A DNA stretch of 64,000 bases from Phaeobacter sp. A36a-5a (GTDB taxonomy: Bacteria; Pseudomonadota; Alphaproteobacteria; Rhodobacterales; Rhodobacteraceae). The stretch lies in contig NZ_JBBLYU010000002.1 in the NCBI RefSeq assembly GCF_037911135.1, positions 1 to 64,000 on the forward strand. The letters run 5' to 3'. The position numbers and the translations under genes were made by a program. The notes beneath the pieces are model-generated. The model did not search any database, was not told where the DNA came from, and worked only from the letters and a program-made list of their open reading frames with translations. Positions 5,958 through 14,551 of this stretch are shown here, one piece after another (within the stretch, counting starts at the first letter, position 1; every line of letters begins with the position of its first letter).

Positions 5958-8015
5958 TCAACCTCTTTCAGGCCAACCAAAATCCACTGAAATATCAACT
6001 TGGCCGCCACCTGTTCGGGTTATGGCAGCCTTATTGTTGGGATCTTCGGCCTCCGCCAAGGAGCGCAGCCATTTGCGGTCAGTCTCAACCCCTTCGGAGG
6101 TCATTTGAACCGCGAGGCGCGCAACCCTGGGTGCGGCGACACTGGTGCCGCCCATGCGGGTCAAGCTGCCGCTGTTGGATCCCGCGCTCAATACGCCGGT
6201 CAAGACCGGACTGTCATCCGCAAGTGCCGCCGCATCCGGTCCCAGTCGGTTTGCCTTTTTCTTCCCCCGAGAAGGGGTAATCGGCCCTGCAGCGGAATAG
6301 TCTGACAGCAAGCGATTACTCTGGGTGAAGCCGGCAACCACCAGCGGTGTTTTCCCGCAGGCATAACCGTTCAACGTGCCGGCGCGCCGGATTGGGCTGG
6401 TTGTTCCCGCCGGATCCACCGGAAGGGGCGCGCCGAGTGCATTATAATAGACATAGTCAGCGTTGTTAAAATACCCTTGCCGACCACCGGGCAGAAAACC
6501 GGGCAAGGTTTCGTCACGCTCTATCCAGATTTGAACGTCGTCACTGCTGTTCATATCGCAGGACGTAATATCGACCCGCCAACGGCCAGCTCGGGCTAAG
6601 TCTATAGCAGATTGATGCGCAGTAGGATTGATACTGAAGGTTATCACCCCGCGACGTGTATGCCCCCCGTCGAACCGATACGTCAGGCGTGCGACCTCCT
6701 GGCCTTGCTCGTCAACCAGTCGCTGCCCGGTATTGCCGGATACATAAACTGTCTTGCTCGCAGGGCCAGATGGAACCGTGACACGGACCCCCACAAGCCG
6801 GGGCGGCGGATTGGTTGCGTGGTATGGCATCCACATCTGGAGATGGCTTGACGTTCGGTCATCCGGCTGAGCAACAAAATCCAGTTTCCACGATGGGTCC
6901 TTGGATTTGCTTTTCGCATTCTGAAGATTCAGGTCTGCATGAATACGACTAAGGTTACCATTACCCGCCGGTAGCACAATCTGGCGTGTTTGATTTGCAT
7001 CGGGCTTCTTTGCTTGTGGCCCGAAATACCGGTCAATCACGCGGTCAATACCGCTGGTTCCATCGTGAGGCCCCGCGAAATTCCCATAGCTGAAGTTGAA
7101 TATGACAGGAGGTTTACTTTTGTCAGGCAGCCGGAACCGCGCCGCCTGATTGCACAGGCGCTTGAGCGCTAGTTTAAAGCTGGGCAGCGTATTCTGTCCG
7201 GTAGAATCCTCAGTAACCCGGGAGGGCAACAACGCGCAGATAATTGGCCGGTTACTCGGGGCATTGCTCATCGAATATCCAGCGGCCAGCGCCATCACAT
7301 GCGTGCCATGCGAACGACGCAAGGCGACGGCGGAGAGTGCTTTGCTACGCGCATTTACCAAACCTACCGCTGCATAAAATGCAGGCTCATCCAACAAGCC
7401 GTTGGTCGTACATTCCTGCAAGAGGGCGTCGATTTGGGCTTTACTATAGCTGCGTCCCGACGCCCCCACCCGAGAGAGCTGTTCAGGAGACGCTGACAGG
7501 ATTGTTGCAAACTCCACCCGCGACGACACCAGGCCATCTCGAAACAGGTTATGGGCGAAGGCAATCGCATCGTCGATGACGGCTGTGATGACCGTTCCTT
7601 CGGGCACCTCAATGATCTTACGACGATTGCTGTCGTCATCATTTGTATCAACGTCAGACAGATCAGAGTCCGTAACAGTTGTTCCCAACGTCAAACCTAT
7701 CACTGAATAATCGGCGGCGTGACGGTTGAACGCATCTAACAGCGGTTTGCGGGCAAAAATTGAAACGAATTGCGTTTCTTCGACCGTATCACGATCATCT
7801 GCATCATAATCAGCTGGGATGACCAGGTCGTCCGGGAACCGGCTTTGCGCACGCTCTTCAAACTCGCGGATACTAATATCTTGCAACTCAACAAGGGCGG
7901 ACCACCAAGGTTGAGACGCCGCTGATGTAACGTGAATAAGTGGACGTGACAATCGATAGTCAGCAACGTCAGACAGCAGATCCTGCGAATGAAATGTTTC
8001 CCAATGCAATGGCAT
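5958..8015 (-). CDS. Subtilisin-like (S8) serine protease, 685 residues
   Basis: The catalytic triad of S8 peptidases is visible: Asp148 in TAVIDDAIAFAH, His236 in SHGTHVMALAAG and Ser625 in GGTSVAAPRVARL. The spacing between His and Ser is far larger than in a plain subtilisin, with inserted regions between them. ATG 8015 is preceded by GGAGC. No signal peptide is seen: the N-terminus (MPLHWETFHSQDLLSDVADY) is hydrophilic, and about 140 residues precede the catalytic Asp. The enzyme is thus either cytoplasmic, exported by another route, or held as a zymogen with an N-terminal prodomain. It is the last gene of a minus-strand pair, 33 bases after the haloperoxidase-like gene, so co-transcription is likely. 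Substrate unknown; a processing role for a neighbouring protein is speculative. Confidence 0.9.
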   Translation of the reverse strand: MPLHWETFHSQDLLSDVADYRLSRPLIHVTSAASQPWWSALVELQDISIREFEERAQSRFPDDLVIPADYDADDRDTVEETQFVSIFARKPLLDAFNRHAADYSVIGLTLGTTVTDSDLSDVDTNDDDSNRRKIIEVPEGTVITAVIDDAIAFAHNLFRDGLVSSRVEFATILSASPEQLSRVGASGRSYSKAQIDALLQECTTNGLLDEPAFYAAVGLVNARSKALSAVALRRSHGTHVMALAAGYSMSNAPSNRPIICALLPSRVTEDSTGQNTLPSFKLALKRLCNQAARFRLPDKSKPPVIFNFSYGNFAGPHDGTSGIDRVIDRYFGPQAKKPDANQTRQIVLPAGNGNLSRIHADLNLQNAKSKSKDPSWKLDFVAQPDDRTSSHLQMWMPYHATNPPPRLVGVRVTVPSGPASKTVYVSGNTGQRLVDEQGQEVARLTYRFDGGHTRRGVITFSINPTAHQSAIDLARAGRWRVDITSCDMNSSDDVQIWIERDETLPGFLPGGRQGYFNNADYVYYNALGAPLPVDPAGTTSPIRRAGTLNGYACGKTPLVVAGFTQSNRLLSDYSAAGPITPSRGKKKANRLGPDAAALADDSPVLTGVLSAGSNSGSLTRMGGTSVAAPRVARLAVQMTSEGVETDRKWLRSLAEAEDPNNKAAITRTGGGQVDISVDFGWPERG

Positions 8016-8048
8016 GATTATTGCTCCTTTTTCGGCAAGGCATTGGAG

Positions 8049-9218
8049 TTATAAGGTAAAATCCTGCCACTCGGCCTGCGCCTTCTTCCACAGCCATGTC
8101 AGGACCGGAGAAGCCATGTCCGGTGTCGTCGGGTGACGCTCGCTGGTGGCCCAAGGGTTGCGTTTTTTGCCCGCCTTTTTCGTTTGGCGATCTTCGCGTG
8201 CCAGATACAGCGCGTGCCAATCAAAGTCCTCCGCAGCATTGAACGCGGGGCCATTGAAACAGGCACTAGTCAGCTCATTTGCCTCTGGGTCACATACCGC
8301 GTGCAGATAGTCCGCTAACGTGAGCCCCAGCATTGCCCCTGCGGCACTATCAACTGGAAAGTGAACGCCTGCGACAGTTCGGTTCGTGGCAATCCGGGAT
8401 GCCAAACGCATGAACATTTCGCCCCAGACGCCGTCTTTGTGATATTGCTCCGAGTTGGAGGCCCGCAGCAGTTTCCATAGGAGGCGCGCAGTCACGAAGG
8501 ATTCCGTGGCATGGCCACTCGGCAAAGAGCCGTGAGTGGGCGTTGGGATTATTGGTTGAACCTGTGGCGAAAACTCTATCGGGCGTTTGGCGGAAATACT
8601 GTATTTCAAACGCATGCCACAATAGTTGGTGAACCCTAGTGCTGCAGACATCAATTCCAGCGTAAATGGGGTTCTTGCGGGATCCATAAAGGAAATCGAC
8701 GCCAAAAAAGGCGTAATTGCGCTGGTCTGCGAAAGGATCTCCGCCGCCCGATCGCCGCGCAGGTCAGCATAGGCTGTGAGATAGGCCATCTGTTCCTTGA
8801 ACTGATCAATCGTCGGGGCTGTGATTTGGACCAGGAGGCTATCTGCTTGAGGCGAACGACCCGCTGGCCGAGTATCCCGCCGCCAAAGGTTGGCGATAGC
8901 CGTCTCATCCATGGCATCCGAAAATGCAACCCGCGATCCTAGTTCGGACAAGTATAGGCTGGCCCGGACATCTGCCGACAACCGCGCCAGATTGCGCGGA
9001 TCATGGGGACTACCCGGAGTAATGTGGGGATTCAGATCTAAGGGCGCACCGACAATACCATCGCGCGTCGTCAACAAAGCCTCAGCTGCGACCGTGCTCC
9101 CAGAGGTTCCAAAGCTATTAAAGCTGTTGAAGCTATTAAAACTATTGAAGCTGTTAAAACTATTCTCGGGCGAACCTTTGGCATTGAAGGGCAATTCAAC
9201 TTTCCTTTGATAAATCAT
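8049..9218 (-). CDS. PAP2 / vanadium-dependent haloperoxidase-like protein with an NSF repeat
   Basis: This 389-residue protein has the three motifs of the PAP2-haloperoxidase fold: K205-x6-RP (KYSISAKRP), PSGH at 233-236, and SR274-275 with H286 and D290 (SRIATNR...GVHFPVD). Members either oxidise halides with vanadate and peroxide or act as acid phosphatases; the motifs alone do not decide. Related bacterial proteins of this length with no membrane segments are usually named vanadium-dependent haloperoxidases. The N-terminus is odd: residues 19-36 are six perfect NSF triplets, followed by GTSGS. There is no signal peptide. ATG 9218 is the likely start, close to an AAAGG site. It lies upstream of the protease gene on the same strand. 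Confidence 0.85.
   Translation of the reverse strand: MIYQRKVELPFNAKGSPENSFNSFNSFNSFNSFNSFGTSGSTVAAEALLTTRDGIVGAPLDLNPHITPGSPHDPRNLARLSADVRASLYLSELGSRVAFSDAMDETAIANLWRRDTRPAGRSPQADSLLVQITAPTIDQFKEQMAYLTAYADLRGDRAAEILSQTSAITPFLASISFMDPARTPFTLELMSAALGFTNYCGMRLKYSISAKRPIEFSPQVQPIIPTPTHGSLPSGHATESFVTARLLWKLLRASNSEQYHKDGVWGEMFMRLASRIATNRTVAGVHFPVDSAAGAMLGLTLADYLHAVCDPEANELTSACFNGPAFNAAEDFDWHALYLAREDRQTKKAGKKRNPWATSERHPTTPDMASPVLTWLWKKAQAEWQDFTL
9111..9164 (-). repeat. Six tandem 9-bp units encoding (Asn-Ser-Phe)6
   Basis: Read on the minus strand the units are variants of AATAGTTTT / AACAGCTTC / AATAGCTTT. Every unit keeps Asn-Ser-Phe while the codons differ at third positions, so the peptide repeat appears selected and not merely a recent slippage product. 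Changes in copy number would stay in frame. Confidence 0.95.
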
Positions 9219-9555
9219 AGGGTGCTAGTGATAAATACCCGATCAGGAAGAGATCAGATGATATGTCACGGCTTTAAATTGATTGGGGCAAGGCTCGTAT
9301 GAAGAAGTATGCTTAAATGACGCCACTCTATTGGCTGCGCGTACCCTGCCGTTCTCACACTGACCGACGTTCACACCCCCCTGCTGCCTCAAAAATTACC
9401 GGAAACCACCACTGGCGACCGATGCGACCCCTGTGCGCCAAGGCGCAGTAGCCACCACCTTAGGGTGTTCCTGGAAAAATGAAACAAAATAAAGTTGTAC
9501 GCCTTGTCATCGCGCCATGGTGCCGTCAGAACGGCAGATCTGCTGGAGATTGTGC
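9219..9555. other. Intergenic region upstream of the haloperoxidase-like gene
   Basis: I see no convincing coding frame in these 337 bases. The left part must hold the minus-strand promoter for the haloperoxidase/protease pair. GATCAGGAAGAGATCAGATG near 9241-9260 carries a short GATCAG direct repeat, which might be a regulator site. No RNA gene recognised. Confidence 0.5.
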
Positions 9556-11619
9556 CTAGCTTTCGGGAATCCCGAGGTCCTTCAGTGTTTCCGCAAAACG
9601 TAGACCGACTTGATAAGAGGAACTGGGAGACCGCCTGAGCCACCCGTCGACAGTCAGATTAGGCTGCACTCTCAGCAGTTCCCTGGTAGTTTTACGTGCG
9701 TCGCTCTCACGTCCCAAGCGCAATTGTGCTACAGCTTTAATCCGCAAGGTAGAGGCATGTGACCGGTTCAGTCGAAGCGAAGCGTCCGCCAGTTCAATGG
9801 TACGGGGCAAATTATCAGCGGCGAGGCTCGCCCCGGCAGAAAGCGCCAGGAACATAAAGCGGTGCGGGTCGAGTGGGGCAAGATGCATGGCCAGTTCGGT
9901 GTCGCTGACCGCCAGATCTCCCTGTCCTTGAAACGCATAGAGTGTACCCCGCAGCAGGCGTCCGTTTGCATCGTTCGGGTTCACTTCCAGCGCTGTATCG
10001 TATCGATCTTGTGCAAGCTCCAAATCTCTAAAGAGGTTGACCAAAACAGCACCTTCACTAATCAGCCCCAATGCGCATTCCGGATCAATTTCGAGCGCAC
10101 GCGACGTATACTGTAGCGCACTCTGACCATCGTTTTCGGGAGTTTCTGTCCATCCTTGCTGCACCTGAAGAACATACCAGCGGGCCACCCAAGACAAAAC
10201 CAATGGGTGATCCGGAGTTCGGTCCATCAACTCATCCAGCATCACTCGCGCCGCTTGGAAATCGGACTTGGATAACCGATGCATGAGAGCCACCGCACCC
10301 AGCAGAAGCGTCGAATTTTTCAACGATGTGATCGGCTGCAATCGTGATTTTCGTACTTCATTGAGGCTGATCGCTTTGCGAATACTCATCACAATCTCAT
10401 CGATAACACCGAGATTGTTGATCCAACTTTCTAACGGCTTCAAGATCCGCTCTGACCACAAAATCTTGCCGGATGAAACATCGATCAATTCAAGAGTTAC
10501 GATCACCCGTGAGCCATCGTCGTCGCAGACGCCGGACACTAAAAATTCTGCGTTGAACGTCTTTTTACAAAGCTCCAACGTCATGTTTTCGGTTCGGATT
10601 CCGAAAGTTGAAAGGCGTGAAATTACGTTGAGGTCGGTTGATTGGGATAATGCCGATATGATGTCGTCAACCAGCACATTGGCCAGAACAGGATCATGAG
10701 CGCTGCGATCGCGTGTTGTAAACGGTAGGACAGCCACCGTTGGCAATACATCGTCCAGATTGGTGCGCGCAGCAGGATAGTATGCCGATCCGTATCGGTG
10801 CACACGATACAAGCGAATACCATTGACCTCAGCCAGCTGATGTTGATCTCCCAGATCCTCGAACTCGCATTCTAGACTGAAGTGTAGCTGATCCCTCACC
10901 TCAACGGTGGCGTATTCCCACTCATCGCTCGTTTCTAGCAGCAATTTTGACAAGGCTGCTATCCGGCTTCTTTCAAGAGTATCGAGGGCGGTGCGAAGAA
11001 CGCCAATTCCCAACGCACGTGCACTCCTGATCAAGGCACTGCTGCATCGAACTGCTTCGATTGGGGTTGCAAAGGTCAGAGTTGCACTGTTTCCATCAAT
11101 TGCTTTTGCCCCGGTGGGCCGGTGCAGACGTACCACCGATTGTACCGCTTCATGCAGCGAGGTTTCGTCAGGCCCTCCCGCAGGTCGACATATGATCACC
11201 ACAGTACGCTGGCGTGTCGCCTCCCATTCTATCAGGTCAGCGCTGATATGGTGAGGCAGAGTTTTCTGTGCAGTGCTGGCGGCAACAACGGATCGACTAT
11301 CCAGCAGGTATCCTTGTTTTGGAATGGTGCGAAGCAACTTGCGATCACTATCCCCCAGCGATTTGCGAATTTCCGAGATGCATTGTGTAAGGCTGTCATC
11401 CGTCACACTCGTATTCGGCCAGACGGCAGCAAACAGTTCAGATTTCGTAATCACTGTACCCGATTGTTTGGCCAATACTGATAAGACCTGGCCAGACTGA
11501 GGCCGCAACGGTACCGTGTTTCCAGACGGGTCTAAGAGTTCATTGGAGACGGGATCATAGAAATGGTCTCCAATCTGAAGTTGGTTTCCGGCATCGGGAT
11601 GCTTTACGGTATCGGTCAT
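9556..11619 (-). CDS. Large transcriptional regulator: OmpR/PhoB-type wHTH, degenerate cyclase-like region, TolB-N-like and TPR domains
   Basis: The start is ATG 11619; an upstream GTG at 11679 is possible but less likely. The first ~110 residues form an OmpR-type winged helix (LRPQSGQVLSVLAKQSG, TKSELFAAVWPNTSVTDDSL, IRKSLGD, LLRTIPKQGYLL). A region of about 150 residues follows that resembles a nucleotide-cyclase homology domain (GNSATLTFATPIEAVRCSSA) but lacks recognisable metal-binding Asp motifs, so catalysis is unlikely. Next comes a TolB-N/FlgO-like module (TVAVLPF, DDIISALSQSTDLNVISR), then several tetratricopeptide repeats to the C-terminus. There is no transmembrane helix, so it differs from CadC. 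Proteins of this layout are transcription regulators whose signals are rarely known. It is oriented like the haloperoxidase and protease genes downstream and is the obvious candidate to control the island. Confidence 0.85.
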   Translation of the reverse strand: MTDTVKHPDAGNQLQIGDHFYDPVSNELLDPSGNTVPLRPQSGQVLSVLAKQSGTVITKSELFAAVWPNTSVTDDSLTQCISEIRKSLGDSDRKLLRTIPKQGYLLDSRSVVAASTAQKTLPHHISADLIEWEATRQRTVVIICRPAGGPDETSLHEAVQSVVRLHRPTGAKAIDGNSATLTFATPIEAVRCSSALIRSARALGIGVLRTALDTLERSRIAALSKLLLETSDEWEYATVEVRDQLHFSLECEFEDLGDQHQLAEVNGIRLYRVHRYGSAYYPAARTNLDDVLPTVAVLPFTTRDRSAHDPVLANVLVDDIISALSQSTDLNVISRLSTFGIRTENMTLELCKKTFNAEFLVSGVCDDDGSRVIVTLELIDVSSGKILWSERILKPLESWINNLGVIDEIVMSIRKAISLNEVRKSRLQPITSLKNSTLLLGAVALMHRLSKSDFQAARVMLDELMDRTPDHPLVLSWVARWYVLQVQQGWTETPENDGQSALQYTSRALEIDPECALGLISEGAVLVNLFRDLELAQDRYDTALEVNPNDANGRLLRGTLYAFQGQGDLAVSDTELAMHLAPLDPHRFMFLALSAGASLAADNLPRTIELADASLRLNRSHASTLRIKAVAQLRLGRESDARKTTRELLRVQPNLTVDGWLRRSPSSSYQVGLRFAETLKDLGIPES

Positions 11620-11799
11620 GAAGCCTAAGCTACCTATATATTTGATATTTTTTGCGCCCACGATCCCCGATTTTTCCACTCGTCAGCCGTCGGTTCTGAT
11701 GGAAAATCCAGCGAAATTCTAAAAGCGACCAGAAAGCCTCACGCCTCACCCTTCAACATGCAAAAGTTACAATCATAAGAGCAACCCAGAATGTATCCG

Positions 11800-12277
11800 T
11801 CACGTTTCGATGGCGACCCGGGCGCTTGTCTCAGCCACACTCTCCAGTTGGGAACATAACACCAAGGCACGCGCGGCAGCCGCTTGAGCAATTTGAGGGC
11901 TCCGCGCTTGCCAAGCCCGAGGCCGACGACTACCACAAGGCCGCTCATCCCGACCATAGGCCCAAATGCGTGCTGTCGTTGTTTCGCTCGTGCCGGGTGT
12001 CGGCATCTTTACTGGCGTATCATCAGCGAAGTTGGCCTGACCGGCCGACACATGCCGCCCAATAGCATACGCCAGTGGTTCTATAAGAGCCGTGGACTTG
12101 CCGATCCAATCCGCCAGCGTCGAGCGATCAATGTCGATCCCGTCGGGCTCGAAGATGCCGCTCAGGCGGTACAGCGGCAGGTGACCCACGTATTTATTGA
12201 CCAACACATGCGCTAGTAGGCCCGGACCGGGATGTCCGCGCTCAATGGCCCGCCAACTGATGCCGCAGCTTCTCGAT
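11800..12277 (-). pseudogene. tnpC: IS66 TnpC fragment
   Basis: The minus strand reads IEKLRHQLAGH and a stop (12277-12242). It is joined directly to HPGPGLLAHVLVNKYVGHLP and on through STLADWIGKSTALIEPLAYA and FADDTPVKMPTPGTS to IWAYGRDERP, after which the family sequence is lost. About 100 residues between the leucine-type N-terminus and the core are missing, as is the whole C-terminal half. Confidence 0.8.
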
Positions 12278-12440
12278 CACGGTGATTTTGCCCTCTTTCG
12301 CCGATGGCGAGACGAACCGACCCTTCTCAAGCCGCTTGCTGAACAGGCATGCGCCCTGGCCATCCCACCAGATGATCTTGATCAGATCACCGCGCGGCCC
12401 ACGAAAGACAAACAGATGCCCTGCAAACGGGTCCCGCTTT
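12278..12440 (-). pseudogene. tnpB: IS66 TnpB fragment
   Basis: The minus strand reads RDPFAGHLFVFRGPRGDLIK, IIWWDGQGACLFSKRLEKGR and FVSPSAKEGKITV, the central part of IS66 Orf2. Both ends are lost at deletion joins with the tnpA and tnpC pieces. Confidence 0.8.
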
Positions 12441-12835
12441 AGTGTTTGCCGGGACAGGGATCATGCACAAACGCCTCGAATGAGACGCGCCAAGGCTTTG
12501 GATCAATCCTCAATTGATGACCACCTGCGATGTCGATCTCAATCATGCTGTCGCCGGGGGTGCCATTGGACGTAAGCGTCGGGGGTTCTTCGGCAACAGG
12601 CCTGTCGACGATCTCAACTGGAAGAAAGCAAGGTGATGGGGCGGCCTGATCTTCGACGCCCTGCAGATCCGGCGCAAATTTAGCGTCACGCAACCACTTG
12701 TGGATCAGATTGGTGTTCATCGCGTACCGCCGCACGACCTGCGCTACCGATCCCCCCGGCGTCAGATCGACACCTCCTCCTCATCCGACCAGAAACGCTT
12801 CTGCCGACCGTTCTTACCCGCCGTATCTGCACTCA
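12439..12835 (-). pseudogene. tnpA: IS66 TnpA fragment
   Basis: An open stretch from 12735 begins MRRYAMNTNLIHKWLRDAKF, carries FLPVEIVDRP and IEIDIAGGHQLRID, and ends at a join (DPCPGKH) with the tnpB piece. Upstream, out of frame and with a stop, the start of the helix-turn-helix protein is still readable (GKNGRQKRFWSDEEEVSI). This indicates a frameshift or short deletion just before 12735. Confidence 0.75.
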
Positions 12836-12903
12836 AGACGTCCACCATCGTTGGTGGACACTATCAACACATGCTATGAACCGTCAGAGCAGCGAGGCCG
12901 GAG

Positions 12904-12930
12904 TGAACCGCACCGGGTTTGCCGGAGGCT
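12904..12930 (+). repeat. 27-bp terminal inverted repeat of the intact IS3 element (orfB side)
   Basis: It begins TGAACCGCACCGGG and is the exact inverse of 14199-14225. It is preceded by the GAG target copy at 12901-12903. Confidence 0.93.
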
Positions 12931-12942
12931 GATTTCAGTTAG

Positions 12943-13851
12943 TTACGCGGCAATGCCCTCAGTTTCCAGAGCGGTGTAGAAATTGGCCTCTGCTTCTGCC
13001 GGCGGGATGTTCCCAATGGGTTCGAGCAGGCGGCGGTTGTTGAACCAATCCACCCATTCGAGTGTTGCGTATTCCACCGCCTCGCAGTTGCGCCAAGGGC
13101 CGCGGCGGTGAATGACCTCAGCCTTGAACAAGCCGTTGATCGTCTCGGCCAGGGCATTGTCGTAACTGTCTCCGACGCTGCCGACAGAGGGCTCGATACC
13201 AGCTTCTCCCAACCGCTCTGTGTACTTGATCGACAGGTATTGGCTGCCGCGGTCGGAGTGGTGAACAAGCCCCATCGCCTTTGTCGGCCGCCGCTCGTGA
13301 ACAGCCTGCTCCAGAGCATCGATAACGAACCCGGCATGCGCCGAGGTGCTGACACGCCAACCAACGATCTTGCGGGCATAGGCATCGATAACGAAGGCGA
13401 CATAGGTGAACCCCTTCCAGGTGGCAACATAGGTGAAATCGCTGACCCAGAGCATGTTGGGCGCGGGCACACGGAACTGCCGGTTCACCTTGTCCAGCGG
13501 GCACGGGGCCCTTTTGTCGGGCACCGTGGTTTTGTGCGGCTTGCCCCGGATGATGCCTTGCATACCCATGCTCTTCATCAGCCGGGCGACCGTGCAGCGG
13601 GCAACAGTGAAACCCTCCCGCTGCAATTGCCGCCAGATCTTCCGCACGCCATAGACCCGCCAGTTCTCTTCGAAAATACGCAGGATCTCGGGCCGCAATG
13701 CCGCGTCACGCCGGGCACGGTCCGACAACCGGGCCGGATTGGCCCGCTTCGCCAGATGCTCGTAATACGTGGAAGGGGCAATCGGCAGGACAGTGCAGAT
13801 CGGCTCGACCCCATGCTCACCGCGATGCATGTCGATAAATGACACCATCAC
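12943..13851 (-). CDS. IS3-family OrfB, DDE transposase
   Basis: This 302-residue protein has the HTH_21-type N-terminus ([15 protein letters not shown]) and a complete integrase core. Its catalytic residues are Asp in [14 protein letters not shown], Asp in [11 protein letters not shown] and Glu in [15 protein letters not shown], and it has the usual tail [21 protein letters not shown] at 13851 overlaps the stop of orfA (GTGA). As in other IS3 elements the active enzyme is expected to be an OrfAB fusion made by -1 frameshifting. All motifs and the frame are intact, unlike the other transposase genes in the window. Confidence 0.92.
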   Translation of the reverse strand: MMVSFIDMHRGEHGVEPICTVLPIAPSTYYEHLAKRANPARLSDRARRDAALRPEILRIFEENWRVYGVRKIWRQLQREGFTVARCTVARLMKSMGMQGIIRGKPHKTTVPDKRAPCPLDKVNRQFRVPAPNMLWVSDFTYVATWKGFTYVAFVIDAYARKIVGWRVSTSAHAGFVIDALEQAVHERRPTKAMGLVHHSDRGSQYLSIKYTERLGEAGIEPSVGSVGDSYDNALAETINGLFKAEVIHRRGPWRNCEAVEYATLEWVDWFNNRRLLEPIGNIPPAEAEANFYTALETEGIAA

Positions 13852-14171
13852 TTCGACCGGCGGTCGAGCTCCGCCATCGCAAAATACGCCGATGCCTTGC
13901 GGAGGATCTCGTTCGCCTGGCGCAGTTCGCGGTTCTCCCGCTCAAGCGCCTTCATCCTGTCGGCGACATCAGTTGGAACACCCGCCCGCTTGCCGCTGTC
14001 GACTTCCGCCTTCTTCACCCACTCATTCAGCGTGTGCGCCGAACAGCCGATCTTCGCAGAGATCGACATGATTGCCTGCCAGCGGGAACTGTGCTGGCCC
14101 TGGTTGTCCAGCACCAGACGCACCGCACGCTCGCGGACCTCAGGAGAATACTTGTTTGTTGTCTTGCTCAT
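13848..14171 (-). CDS. IS3-family OrfA
   Basis: This 107-residue protein has a helix-turn-helix that recognises the element ends ([36 protein letters not shown]) and a C-terminal leucine-rich helix ([18 protein letters not shown]) used for dimerisation. ATG 14171 lies 28 bases inside the terminal repeat. Overlaps orfB by four bases. Confidence 0.92.
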   Translation of the reverse strand: MSKTTNKYSPEVRERAVRLVLDNQGQHSSRWQAIMSISAKIGCSAHTLNEWVKKAEVDSGKRAGVPTDVADRMKALERENRELRQANEILRKASAYFAMAELDRRSK

Positions 14172-14198
14172 TGTGACTTCATCCTACTCAGGAGTTGA

Positions 14199-14225
14199 AG
14201 CCTCCGGCAAACCCGGTGCGGTTCA
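14199..14225 (-). repeat. 27-bp terminal inverted repeat of the intact IS3 element (orfA side)
   Basis: The exact inverse of 12904-12930, followed by the second GAG target copy at 14226-14228. Confidence 0.93.
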
Positions 14226-14551
14226 GAGGCTTACCAAAATCCAAACGCAAACAGCGCACAGAACCCCGCCAAATGCAGGCACAGTCGCGTTGGGATCATC
14301 AGCCGTAAAAGCTTCACGAAAACGCAAAAACAAAACCGAAAAGCAAAGCGGCCCTAAAAAAACGACGGCGTTTCAGGTCTCCTGGGTCGGCTGTTTTCGG
14401 CAGAGATATCCAGAGCAGTCAGTGCTCTGACTGGATCTTTTACCTTTTATTATAATTGAATCGTTAGACATTCTACCAAGTTGCGCTGCCGCCGCGGCCT
14501 GCGAAATGCAGGGCCAAGGAGGCTTACGAAGCAAGTGGTCAAGGATTGCCA
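14226..14551. other. Intergenic region between the IS3 element and the sugar-modification genes
   Basis: These 326 bases start with the GAG target copy and contain no supportable gene. A short A-rich, low-complexity part occurs around 14310-14365. The promoter of the plus-strand methyltransferase gene should be here; AAGGA at 14541-14545 is its ribosome site. No terminator or RNA recognised. Confidence 0.5.

Larger units (their letters stand above)
11740..12860 (-). mobile_element. Heavily deleted IS66-family remnant
   Basis: Pieces of tnpA, tnpB and tnpC occur in the correct order on the minus strand within about 1.1 kb, where an intact element needs about 2.5 kb. The joins are abrupt: tnpA runs into tnpB, tnpB into the N-terminus of tnpC, and the tnpC N-terminus into its middle, so at least three internal deletions took place. 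Outer ends are estimates; no terminal repeats were recognised. It is opposite in orientation to the IS66 element at the start of the window. Confidence 0.8.
12904..14225 (-). mobile_element. Intact IS3-family insertion sequence (1322 bp) with GAG target duplication
   Basis: Perfect 27-bp terminal inverted repeats lie at 12904-12930 and 14199-14225 (TGAACCGCACCGGGTTTGCC plus GGAGGCT). The flanking triplets are both GAG (12901-12903 and 14226-14228), the expected 3-bp target duplication. orfA and orfB are both open and overlap. Identical ends, a surviving duplication and undamaged frames point to a recent insertion that may still be active. Confidence 0.93.

Noticed and set aside
9111-9164. Short regular repeats resembling a CRISPR array
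   Set aside because: Units are 9 bases long with no spacers and encode a clean NSF peptide repeat.
11739-11957. A minus-strand frame with CSYDCNFCML that resembles a metal-binding or radical-SAM cysteine motif
   Set aside because: It overlaps the decayed tnpC fragment in another frame, and has no ribosome site or further domain features.
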